This document shows positions 13,601 through 24,736 of a stretch of DNA of 64,000 bases, in pieces. The notes under the pieces were generated by a model. The model made no database searches. It saw only the letters and a program-made list of their open reading frames with translations, and had not been told where the DNA came from. The translations under genes were made by a program, and so were the position numbers. Each line of letters opens with the position of its first letter. Positions within the stretch are counted from its first letter, which is position 1. The stretch is from positions 94,713,183-94,777,182 of the forward strand of contig NC_134416.1 in assembly GCF_030867145.1 (NCBI RefSeq), in the 5' to 3' direction. The stretch is from Opisthocomus hoazin. Its lineage: Eukaryota; Chordata; Aves; Opisthocomiformes; Opisthocomidae.

Positions 13601-16600
13601 ACGCAGCAGAAGAGCTTTTTTAGTTGAAGGCCACGTCACTATTTCTGATCGGCAAAAACCTATCGCTTGTGGTTTAACTTAAGAGCACGCCACATAGCAC
13701 AGCACAGCACGATGCAAAATCTTTCAGCAGTGCTGACAATTTTGTTACAGCTAGAAGGGGTTTCCCTGTCTCAGTAGCCTTATTTGAAGTTATTTACAAC
13801 ATCGATTAGCAACAATCTTTCTTTTTTAAATATGTTGTGTCCTATTATTCCTGAAACAACATTTTCAGCAGAGTTTGCAATCAAACACAGCTCAGTATAC
13901 ATGTCCCTGCTGGTAAATCTCATTGCTAGGTGATAAGCAAGATGCCATTTTTATAAACCAAACAACAAAAAAATTAAATCAGCTTGCTAGCAAGTTCCCA
14001 GTTCTCTCTTACTATTTTGTATATAAAATCTCTCCTGAAAATTTCTAGGAAATGTCAAGGTTTATTTTTCCTGTTCGCATTCTGAAAGGGCATTTTTCCA
14101 GATCAATTAGTTCACACTGAGTCCTTGCACCAATTATGCTTCGCTATGTTGCTTGTAATGCTAATATGCTAACTGGTGTAATGAAACATTTACGAGTAAT
14201 ATAACAAGCTGCATTCACAATTAAGGCAAAGCATGTACCTTTCCTGGACTCCCAAAATACTGTCTCCAGACTTCCGATGGGAGAGTTGTCACCCCTCTCA
14301 GCAGCAGCTCCCAGCTCATGTTCCCCCTCATCGACTGGCCACATGTGGGGCAGAACACGATCAGGATGCTCAGTGCCTCCAGGCAGGACATGCCACTCCA
14401 GACAGTAACCAGAAAGGAGACACCTGACCTGACTCTCGCTTCTCTGCCAGGGCAAGAGAAATGTGCAGCACAACGGGGAGTTGGGTCATGAGAATGCAGA
14501 GAGAAGATAAAGGAAATGCCCGTCTTCTTCCACCACTGATTACTAGATTAGGCAGCATAACTATATTTTCTGTGTCATGTCTGCTGAAAATGGAAAAACT
14601 TCTGTTTGGCCACATGCCTTAATGTGAGAGAAAAGGATTAAAGGGGCCAATCACTCCAAAACATTCAAGTTTCACAGTTACACCCCCCAACTTTTAAGAG
14701 TCCTATAAAATCCATGCACTCATGTGATGCACTTGGGGTGCCATCTGGCCATCACTCCATTAACAAATTACCCATTAGCGAAGAGAACACGCCAGTCATG
14801 CTGCTCCTGGTCTGCATCGCTACTTGTCACCATACCTTGGACTCCCTTTCAAACAGGACTGCACGGGTGCAGAAAAGAATCAACTGCAAACCCTCTTCTA
14901 GAGAGCTGCGCTGTCTGGCCCTGAACCTTCCCGGCTACCGTTCTCTGGGAAAGCAAGATGCTCTTTCTTTCCTCTTCTCTCTTCATCAGGAAAGCGTCTG
15001 TTTTCATCTTTCCCCCAACCACCCACAGAGTAGATGATACATTTTTCTTCACTTAGTGTGCAAGTTCCTTCATCAATGTGAGACAGACTGCAGTGAAGGA
15101 AACCAAAGGAATCTAAATACAACTTAACTTTAAGGGCAACTAAGATATCTAAGGAAAATTTCCTCCTAGGATCTTGTACTACACTAGTGCAAGTAAGTAG
15201 AGTGGGGTAATTTAAATGCAAATATCTACTGCTGAACTTAAGACAAAACTCCAAAACCTGAAGAGATTCAGGGTATCTTTGACAGTGACCTAACATTGCC
15301 CTAATCATTAAAGCAGGAACATTTAAATGGTTACAACACTTGTAGCATATAAATAAGCATTCAGATTTCAAGGATTCCCAATAATGTGCAGTCCTTTTGA
15401 TTTTACAGGTCTCAGAAGTTTGCAATTTATGTCACTAATTTAGCTGTCGAAGTCCAACCATAGATTTTAAATTCAAGACGTTGACCTTGACCTCTTTATT
15501 TCAGTTTCACCAACTGAAAAGCAGAGATAACAGTATTTACCTATCTCAGTGTCTTCTGATTATTAATTGCTGCTTCTGAAGCAGATTGACTATGGAAATT
15601 TCATCCCTCGATTCTGCCTTCTTACAGACGAAGTTAAAGACTTTCTTCTTGCTGGATACGTAAGAAGCAATCAAAAGGAAATCACACTAGGCTCATAGGG
15701 TGTTTCCAAAGAACATACAACTGCACGAAGCATTTCCTTTACTGAATCAGTAACAGACTTTATTTGGAGTTGTAAAGAAAGTGCAGGCAATGGGAGCAGT
15801 GCAGGAAGGAGACATTGCAATCTTCATTTCGTATTACTTGTTGACTAGCTCTGTACAGGGGGCCAGAAACACCTTCCATGTGTGCCATTTATGGCATAAT
15901 ATGCTTTGAAAAGTGACAGCTCTTCATTTTAATACACCATCTCCATAAAGGAGAGTATACATAGTAACAGAACTGAAACCAACGGAACTGCATAGAATTT
16001 ACCACAAAAGTGTAGTCAGTGTTATCTATTTACCCCTATAACTTCTTCTGTCGCAAATTAATGTACATATATTTTCTTAAGTGGAAGAATTCCAATAAAG
16101 AAAAAGATGCAACAGAGTAAGATATTTAAAATTGCTTCAACAATGATCACATGGGAGGTATGGTTTCTAAAGAGGTGTGCTTTACAGATAATCTGCTTTC
16201 ACTTGGGCATCTCCTGGGATAAGTTCCATAATGTTTGTGATTTGTGAAAACTGCGTTACGAAAACACCAAGAAACAAGGGAACCATTAAATGAGACGAGC
16301 ATCTATTTATTTTAACCTGGCAGCATGGCAATTGAAATGATTTCAGGAAAACATCAAATAAATAATCTCCTTGAAAAGCATCGCATTTCTGAAAAGATGA
16401 AAATGAGTATGATCCTGTTAGAGACAAAGAAAACTAATAGATAATGTGCACAATATGAAAATAATAATAGCCCCCCCCCAGTTATTCTATGTGTTTCTAA
16501 AATGTTTCCAAACCACACATATCTTTATCAGGGCAGCAATTCTCTAAATCGCTTAAATGCACGCATAAAGCCTTTCCAGAATATTTAAGCATATTTGTCT

Positions 16601-19600
16601 TTCAGTACAAGCCTCTAGTTAATCGTATGATTGCTTACTCTGGTGAAACGCCAAGTAACACCATGAAGACCAATTACCTTAGGACGAGGTGGGAGAGGAA
16701 AAACAAGAAATCCTCTGGGCATGATTCCTTGCACATACAAGGAATCACATTTCCAAGTATGGTGTGTCCTTATTTTCATACTGTACAAACAAATGCAAAC
16801 TCTGAAATCCTGTACTGAAGCAACAAAGTGGTCTTGTATCCACGTGGCCTTGCTGGACACCACTTTATTTCTGAGTGTCCTGGTTTACATTTAAGAACAT
16901 AGAAGAAACAGTCAGAGAAAAATCTGTTATACTGAATACAATAACTGTGTGTCAAAATGCCATTTACAATGTTTGCTGGCCAGCATTCATTATGTTCTGA
17001 AAAGAGAAATAGTTCCAAGATGACCGCTCGTAGCCCTTGATGGAGCTACACCATGTACAAAAGAAAGATGTGACAAATCATGTGTGAGAAATCCATTTCA
17101 GATGGATTTCTCTAACGGTGTCAGTGAGGAGCCATACCCTATTCCCCACCTGCCTGGCTACACCGATTTGGACAAGCCATTTAAACCATGAGTCATTTAA
17201 AGTATTTGAGCGGTACCAAAATAAGACACCTGTGTGTTGGAAGTTCTATTTCACAATGCTCTGCTGCATTTAAATAGTCTCTAATTCAATTCCAGCACCT
17301 ACAAAATGAGCATGATATTTACCTTTACAGCACGAGCCGAGATGCTTTGCTGAAACATGCCACTCGATGCAAGTTATACTCTAAATCACTCCAAATTTCC
17401 ACAGGAGGGTGGAAAATAAAATGAGATGCTATTTAAGAACAAATTATGTCAGCAAAACTTCTAGACTTTCCCCTTGATTTCTTTACTTTGTGAAATTATT
17501 TCTGTTTCTGCTTTTGTATCAATGTTTCTCCAGTACTGGATTGCATTAGACAGCAGTGTCCAACCCCCAGTTTCAATTAGACAAAACTGAAACAGAAAGA
17601 GGATTAAAAGCATAATATTTTGTATATAGAAACTGGGTCACATATTAAAGCTTTCTCTGGGGTTTGCCAGAAAAATTAGAATTGGGATGGATTCAGCACT
17701 GACTTCTTTACAGTTTACTGATGCGGGGCAACAGTAAGGATAGATGGACACATATCTGTGGTACTCCACGGCCTGAAGTCAAACACAGGTGCAGGTTCAC
17801 CTCTACAAAACTGTAATGTCCTTAGGTCCCAAACATCCCAGGAGCTGAGAGATGTACTATTACTGTCACTCAGGAGCAAAAACTCAGGGATGGAAAGGCT
17901 CAAAGCCCCCACAGTCGTGCAGGGAGTCTGTAGCAGAGGAGTGAACTGATCTTAAGATTCAGAAGTGCAAGGGTAGACGTGCCACACTTTTTCTCTGTAT
18001 GGAATAGCATCAGCAGTCTTGTTCATACCACTATCAACCCAATCTATTTTTGGGTGCATAATCTGTCAATAAAGGAAGAGGAATAATTTTAGGAAAATAT
18101 GAAGCAAATGCAAGGTTTATTCCTTGTATGTGAACAAAAATTCATTTAGGGAGGAACAAAAGATTTTGTTGTAAAGATAACATTACTTATGTATTTTAGA
18201 TACCTGAGTGACATGTTTTCACATGCGTATGTGAGGAGTCCTCTGCTACACTAGAGTTCAAAAATAAAATAACTGTTCACAAATAAATTCTCATACACAC
18301 TAATCCAGTTGAAAAACCTGATGATCTAATAATTATAATCTAGTAATGGAATATATGTGGGATTTTTTCCCTAATCATTTTTATACATGTATTAATTTCT
18401 AGTATTGTGTTCTTTTGGTAAAAGATATCACAATACAGGAAAAGAAAATTAAACTGATCGTTTGAGAAACATTTTTCTTTCCTACTCTCAATCTTTGTTA
18501 GCCTTCATCCAACAAAAAAGACAGCCATTGACATTTCAAACAGTGAATGTTTCCATGCTATTATGTGCATGTGTACCATTTTAAGAAATAATATGCAAAG
18601 TAAAAAGAAAAAAGAAGTATTTTGAAGTGGAGATTTCTGTAATCCACTCTCCATAGATGGCAGAGCCTCAGACAAAGATTTTATGCAAACTTCTGTTTTC
18701 CCTCAGTATTTTAAGAAAACAACATCTGAAGAATAACAGTAAATTTTCATTGGTTTTCTCCTGAATAATTCCCTAAGACAAAACCTAAGAGAAATGCGAA
18801 AACAGAAGTTCCATGCTGCAGAACTACTGAGAAGCCTTCACCATCAACATAGTCTACCGTAGCATGTGTTTGAAACAAGCAGCTCTATGGGAACTCTATC
18901 CATCTCTCCTCTCTTCACTTGCTCCTCCACTTTCAGCCTTCAAAAGCATTGAAACAGCACATAAAAGCACAACATTAGCATATTTGATGTGCCTTACCGA
19001 TGCTACAACAGTTATTTCTTTATAGTCCCGAGGAAATAATCCAAAAAGAGTTAATTAAGTGTCTCCCATACTTCCTCCAGCAAAGCTGAGCCCCAGTAAC
19101 CAGTGCAGAGGAGGTAGGTGCATACCTTCAGGTGCTCCTCGCTGCCAGGAAGCTGCCCTGCCTGCTCAGGACAAGCACAATTTATCCTGAGAAACCTACC
19201 TGCTACTAACCGCTGCTTTCCTCAGGGAGCTCAGCGCTGGCAGGGCTGGCGAGCTGTGACTCCAAGCTAAGCTGAGATCTGCTAGACCCCATACTGGTCC
19301 TTGAGGAAATGATGTTTTTCCAGAATAGGCCACGCTTTTGATTTCAAGTAGAAACAACATACTGTTATGTATTACATGTTAATACTGTCATGCATTACAT
19401 GTTAAAAGCAGAACACCAATTATTTTCATTCATAGCTAGCAAATGAAATTACAAGAACTAGTATCAAATTTTTACACCTATATCCCTTTGGCGTATTCGC
19501 TGAACAGGGGCACCAATGGGCTGGTATTACAGGGACTTTAAATAGCATTTAATCTGACTGAGCACCAGCTGGAGAATACCAGCATGTGAGAAAACACTAC

Positions 19601-20936
19601 CATTTAGCAAGATGATTGCTGAGATTTCTTATTCTCTGGCTTCACTCTCATCATTCAGCTCAAGCCTCTGGTTTCTAGGAAAGATATTGCAACTTCCACC
19701 CATAGCTCCTTAGCAGATGTTGCTTCTCAAATCAAGCTGGATTTTACATCAAATCTTGGCTAGAGCTTAGGAAAACTGAGGCTCCCGCCCTGCTCATTCC
19801 AAAGTACTTTGTAAGTGGGGTGGTCTTGGCAAGTTCTGCTGAATCTGTTCATTTGTAAAGGCTCTCCCCAGCTACCCCTCTGATCAGGTAAATATGAAAA
19901 CAAAAGCTGTCTCTCTTTGTCTCTTTCTAATTGATGGGAAACGTTTCCTCAGCCTTCTCTTTAACTTAATTCTTAATCTTTACCTTGAACGTCTTCTTCA
20001 CACCTACCTCACCAACAGTAACACTCAAGCACTGTACATCACCTGATGTCTTTTGACTAGCTTATTTGCACTCTTACACCTCACAGCAGCTAGCCTATTT
20101 ACAATCCTGCTACAGCCCTAGCAAAGCACCTAAATAAAAATTACACTGTTTGGCATAATAAACATGGGGTTGGATTTATTAGTCTTCTGCCAGCCCTGCT
20201 AAGAACTCATCAACTCCAGGAACCAGTTTGCTTCCTCCATGCATCAATATTCTATTGGGACTAACATCAAGCAGACAGTTTTTGAAGCTGTGACCAGTCT
20301 GTTTTGGGGACCAATGCAAAGCTTGGAGGCAGTAATGCTGAAAGCACAAATTGCAACCAGTCTGCCTCCAAAAATCAAAAAGGTGCTTTCAGTAAAAAGC
20401 AATACCCCCATCTCTTTTAGCTCCTTGTTTCCCTCAATGCCCACATTTCCTCCACGGACACCCCCATGGCACAGTCCCAGTTAGCCTTGGGGTGACACTG
20501 GCTGAGGTCATGCCACCAAACCCATTCCCTGCGTTGGCCTTTTGGAGGCTTCAGCTCCTCTCCCATCTGTGAAGACTGGCAGATTGCTCAAGGGAGGTCA
20601 CTTTGTGCTCTGAATACCCCCTTTGGCAGCTCTGGTGGAAGTGCCAAAGAGCGGCCCAGAGCCCACAGAAATATCTTCTACACATCTCAAAAAAACAGCT
20701 TTTATAAGCCATTCAGCAGAGGAAGGAAGGAAGAAAGCAAGATGGCTCTTATGTTTAACGGCGTGGTATTGCTACAGCTGCTTGTGGTGCCAGGTAACGA
20801 TACGCTGCTCTATCCTTTCATGTGCTCCCAGCACAAACCTACGAAGCAACGGGTGAGGAAGCAAATGGCTGCAGAAAAACGTATCTGGTGTGCAACCAAG
20901 AGTCTATTGAAATGGCTTAAGTTGCCAGTTTGTGGG
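10673..20936. other. Upstream flank with unconfirmed minus-strand exon-like blocks
   Basis: No gene is recognised here by similarity. On the minus strand, a series of open blocks between 11075 and 17772 has good acceptor and donor sites and compatible phases (see the findings). The most coding-like is the last block, 11075-11337. It ends in a TGA stop and contains the stretch ISYDQPFITGEQVSLAIDLC. No canonical AATAAA follows it on that strand before 10650. The rest of the region is unique non-coding sequence with a C9 run at 16473-16481. Confidence 0.4.
17086..17112. repeat. Perfect 11-bp hairpin
   Basis: The arms gagaaatccat (17086-17096) and atggatttctc (17102-17112) are perfectly complementary around a 5-base loop (ttcag). 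The stem is shorter than a microRNA precursor stem and does not extend further, so no RNA gene is proposed. Confidence 0.6.
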
Positions 20937-21091
20937 AATCATAGCATCGTAGAGTGGTTTGGGTTGGAAGGGACCTTAAAATCCTCTAGTTCTAACTCTC
21001 CTGCTACAGGCAGGGACACCTTCCACTAGACCAGGTTGCTCACAGCCCCATCCAGCCTGGCCTTGAACACTTCCAGGGAGGGGGCATACAC
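20937..21091 (-). mobile_element. CR1 LINE 3' end, short fragment (copy 4)
   Basis: This piece begins with aatcatagcatcgtagagtgg followed by the CR1 blocks gggttggaagggacctta, ggcagggacaccttccacta and cctggccttgaacacttcca, all on the + strand, so the element is on the minus strand. About 155 bp of the 3' end remain. The breakpoint falls at a small 17-bp tandem duplication that starts at 21092. Confidence 0.88.
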
Positions 21092-21125
21092 AGGGAAGGT
21101 ACATAAACAGGGAAGGTACATAAAC
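21092..21125. repeat. 17-bp tandem duplication next to CR1 copy 4
   Basis: The unit agggaaggtacataaac occurs twice head to tail (21092-21108 and 21109-21125) with no mismatches. It abuts the 5'-truncated edge of the CR1 fragment, so it probably arose by slippage or end joining at that junction. Confidence 0.85.
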
Positions 21126-23559
21126 AGAGTAAAATGCTTACCAACAAACGCCAACTAAGCCTCAGATTCCCATCTGGTAGATTTTTACAGGCAGATAAAC
21201 TGAGGAAGAGAGAAATACCCTCAGAATGTCAGAAGTGAGTGCACAGGTGTCAGATGGGTAAAAATATAAACAGGCTTCTTATTGACCAGAAATTTCAGAT
21301 ACCTAAACAATGTAAGCAATCAAAACAAAATAACTCTTATTTTATTTTATTATGGAAACCAATGCTTTTGTTCTGACTAGATTTAATTTCTAAGAATACT
21401 GGTGATAACTTTCAGTATGTTGTGAATTTTTTCCTTAGGTTAAATTATCAAATATGAGAAGGACACTTTACACTCACTGAATCTTCATACTGATATTACT
21501 ATTGCACACGAATCTCATTAAATCTCAGTCTAAGAACTGGTTATAAATGAAATGGTTTGCAAACCTTAATGAGGCAAATTGGGGATGCCTGATGCTACAG
21601 TCATTCCCAAAATTGATTTCTTCAAGGGAAGCTCTGCCCGCGAAGGGACAGGTGGGATCTGCTCTGAATATGTTAATTTCCTGCCTTGTTAATTCCTGGC
21701 AATAAATTTTGATGAGACGCTGCTTCTGATAATGACTAATAATTCTGGGCTATTTGCTTTAAGATGGCAATGTTTATTTCTTCACGTTTATTACCAAGTT
21801 TATAAATACCAGCATTTAACTTCAGTGATGTTAACTGGTATCTTTTCTAGATGGAAGGTTTGAGGCTGTCCTCTTACAAACGCCATGAAAATGTCTTTTT
21901 TTGGTAATTGGAAAGCAATTGCAGATTTATTCTATGGCCTTTCTTCATATTTTTCTGATTTGTACACTGAAGTACAAATGACAAGAAACCCTGTTTGCCA
22001 CGTACAAGCTGTGTCACTGAAAGAACCGAGAAACCAGGCATAATCTGTTTTAAATCCATAACCGTGCCCAAGCAGACTTGCCTTGGTGGGAGCCCCTATG
22101 CTGACAAAACAAACGGCCGCAGCAGCGTCCTAAGGAACCATATAACAGTTTAAGTCCAATTAGCTGCACCTTTCTGTGGCAGTTTATTGTCAAGCTGCAC
22201 AGGGGTTAAATAATTTGAAGTACAATCTCAACAGCACTTGCAAAAGTGAAAAATTCAGTGGGAAGCATGGTGTCCGCTCTGTACTAGCCTGACACCTTGC
22301 TTTGAAAGCTCAAGCAATATAGCACAATGCGAGAAAGGACGAAAGCAGCAAGCTTGGGTGAAAGAAAACCATTTTCACCTCCAAGGTCCCCGCAGAACCA
22401 CTCAGCTGTGGGAGCAAACAGATTCATTTCTTCTTCATTAGGAAGACAGTAAGTCAAACTCTAAACAGAGGATAAAAAAAGCATGACTTTTCAGAATCAA
22501 ACATTTTTTCTTATATTGAAATAGCTGTCGTTTCCCCCTAATTAGAATTAGTGTTTTTCAGGTTGGGTTCGGTTTTTGGTTTGGGGTTTGGATTTTTTTG
22601 CAATATTCAAAGTTACTGTTGCCTGCATGCTTGTTAACGTATTTCATACAAATAAAAAAACCACCCAATGTGGTTAATAAAGTAAATCTTTATTCTTGCA
22701 ACAGAAACAAAGCAAGTATATCTGATGAATCAGTTCTTATAGATGAACTGAATCTTCAACCCTCAAAAAAATTTTGTTTCCTTCTAGTTAGAATTAGTTT
22801 TTTCATTTTTCTGCTTTTCAGAGTTACTAGAGGCAAATGTCTTCCTGAGCTTTTATGATGAGTTCAGGCTGAGAATAACACAAATGCTCCCCGCCAGCTG
22901 CAGGGTCTCAAGGAAAAATGGAGTTCTTCCAAAATACAAGTGCTGCTTTAAGAAATAAGATGCTGTGGAGCAGATGATCGGCCACACTAGCTGAGTAGGA
23001 AACAAAAAGTTAACTGAACAGAGCCCTTCAACTTTGTGAATGCAAATACTTCACAAATAAATCAGCAAAAAGAGTAAAAAGTTAATCCTATGGAGCTGTC
23101 ATGCAGCAGGTAAAGCCAGCTTGGGAGCATTTGATTTGGGAACAGACACGTGGAGCAGGATAAGAGCAAGGGCCTTTCTTTACACGAAGAAATAAGCAAA
23201 GACTGGCAGCATCAGCATGAACGCGGGCTGCTAATACACGTCAGCTGTGAGCTCAGAGGTGTCTGGAGGTGAGGGAATGATTTAATCTCCTTTCTTCCCA
23301 GTTTAGCTTCTTTGCAGAAGCAGTCAATCAGGGAGCTATTTATTACTAATTCTGACTGCAGATACCCTTCTGCTAGGCGCTGGGCTAACCCCACCAGTTC
23401 AGGGATCAGCCAGAAGCCGCTGGGCTTTGCATCCCCCATGACGCCTGGCTCGCACGGCGTTTTCCTGAAGGCCTGGGAACACCAACTACTCGGGCCCCTT
23501 CACTCTCAGTTACGTTTTACTTTCCGTCCCTCCCTTCTTTTGACGAAAAAGCGTGTGTC
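21126..23559. other. Non-coding upstream flank
   Basis: Unique sequence up to the edge of the CpG island. Its GT/TTTG-rich patch at 22560-22600 is low complexity. No exon with convincing family similarity is seen. Confidence 0.45.
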
Positions 23560-24292
23560 GTGCTCTGCCTCGCCTCATGCAGAAATACTGGCTCGTTTCT
23601 CTCCCGCCGGGCAGGCAGGGACTCAGGCCTCGGACGTTCTCCTGCGGAAGCACATCGCATACGTGCAAAGCGCTGCTGAAGCAACCAAAGAACCTGTTTT
23701 GTCGGCCCAAAGGCTTTCCCCCACCGAGAACAGTGCTAACCCGTGGCGTTTGAAAGGGAAGAAGGTTTCAGAGCGGGAGCTCGCTTTATGCGTGCGTTAC
23801 TCCCCTCAATTTAACCTCCAGGTGCCGTCCGTAGAAGCTCTGTGCCGGGCACCTCCGCAGCTGGCCGGCTGTCCAGGCTGCCGTACGCCATCTAACGAGT
23901 TATTCACCTTAAGTAAGACCCCGGTTCCCCCCCGCTCCCCCCCGGCAGCGCGCCCTAAGCCGGCCCGGCCCGCCGGAGCGATGCTGAGCGGATTAGTGGC
24001 CGGGAGCGGGGCCCCTGCCCTGCCCTGCCCGCCCGGCGCCTCTGCCCCGGACCGCAGCCGCCGCTCTGCCGGGCCGCCGGTGAGCGGGCCCGGCCCCCCC
24101 CTCACCCGGGAAGCCCCGGGCGGCGGCATGCCCTGGGCCGGGAGGGGCCGGGAACTGGCGTGAGGGGAGGCGGAGGGGTCCCGTCCCCACCCCCCCCCCG
24201 CCGCCCGTCTGCCCGGGGCAGAGCCGCGGCTGCCGGCGGGGGCTGCGGGGGGGAGCTGCCCTGAGCTCCCGCGTCCCGGCGCCGGGGCCGCC

Positions 24293-24736
24293 ATGGTGCT
24301 GCTGTCGGGGGACGGGGAGCCGCGGGCCGGGGAGCGGGTCTGCCCGGCGGCGGCCATGCCCGGCGGCGAGGCGGAGAGCGGCCCCGAGCAGGGAGCGGCG
24401 GGGGCTGCCGCTGAGGGGCTGGGCGAGGAGGAGGAGGACGAGGAGGAGGAGTACGAGTACGGGGAAGAGGACTGCGAGGAGTACGAGGACTTCTCCGAGC
24501 TGCCCGACACTTGCAGCATCGCCTCGGACGACTCGTTCTACCCGCCGGGAGGGCTGGAGGACGAGGAGGAGGAGGAGGAGGAGGAGGAGGACCGCTGGTC
24601 CCTGGAGCGGGGCGGCAGCCCCGAGGCGCTGAGCCTCTTCCGAGCCTGCTGCACCAACAACGCCGTCGTGCTCAGGGCGCTGATCCGCCAGGGCCCCGAG
24701 GAGGAGGAGGTGCGGGAGACCGACCGCAACCGCCGG
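24293..24736 (+). CDS. ANKRD33B: ANKRD33B coding exon 1 (N-terminal 148 codons)
   Basis: This exon encodes the first 148 residues of ankyrin repeat domain-containing protein 33B. The start codon lies in a near-perfect Kozak context (gccgccATGg), and the protein begins MVLLSGDG, close to the MVLL start I know from mammalian ANKRD33B. A second in-frame ATG (codon 22) is also possible. Two acidic tracts are visible, at residues 45-66 and 89-100, the second with nine consecutive Glu. Between them is the family signature [16 protein letters not shown] (residues 69-84). The first ankyrin-like helices follow at about residues 111-134 ([21 protein letters not shown]). The exon ends after codon Arg148 at a strong donor (CGG|gtgagc), phase 0. 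ANKRD33B is poorly characterised; its paralogue ANKRD33 (PANKY) is a photoreceptor transcriptional repressor. Identification is from remembered family motifs, not a search. Confidence 0.93.
24563..24589 (+). repeat. Perfect (GAG)9 coding trinucleotide repeat in ANKRD33B exon 1
   Basis: Nine uninterrupted GAG codons encode Glu91-Glu99. A second, interrupted GAG/GAC run lies at 24425-24451 (residues 45-53). Uninterrupted codon repeats of this kind mutate by slippage, so length differences between individuals and species are expected here. Confidence 0.9.

Noticed and set aside
14898..15425. 175-codon minus-strand open frame
   Set aside because: It lies between candidate exons of the upstream chain, but no acceptor and donor pair fits the neighbouring phases, and the composition is unremarkable.
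17086..17112. microRNA precursor
   Set aside because: The stem is only 11 bp and does not extend into the flanks.
18674..19017. Further minus-strand open blocks (18674-18772 and 18919-19017) and 17979-18062 as 5' exons of the upstream chain
   Set aside because: The translations look protein-like, but the donors are weak (gtctga, gtctac) or the phases clash (1 into 0), so I did not extend the chain.
23312..24163. 283-codon open frame on the + strand across the promoter region
   Set aside because: It lies mostly in the CpG island, where stop codons are rare. It ends before the ANKRD33B start, has no motif, and is Pro/Ala/Arg-rich as expected of GC-rich non-coding DNA.
23806..24519. 237-codon antisense open frame over ANKRD33B exon 1
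   Set aside because: It is a mirror of the GC-rich coding strand; the poly-Ser is simply the complement of the GAG and GAC/TCC codons.
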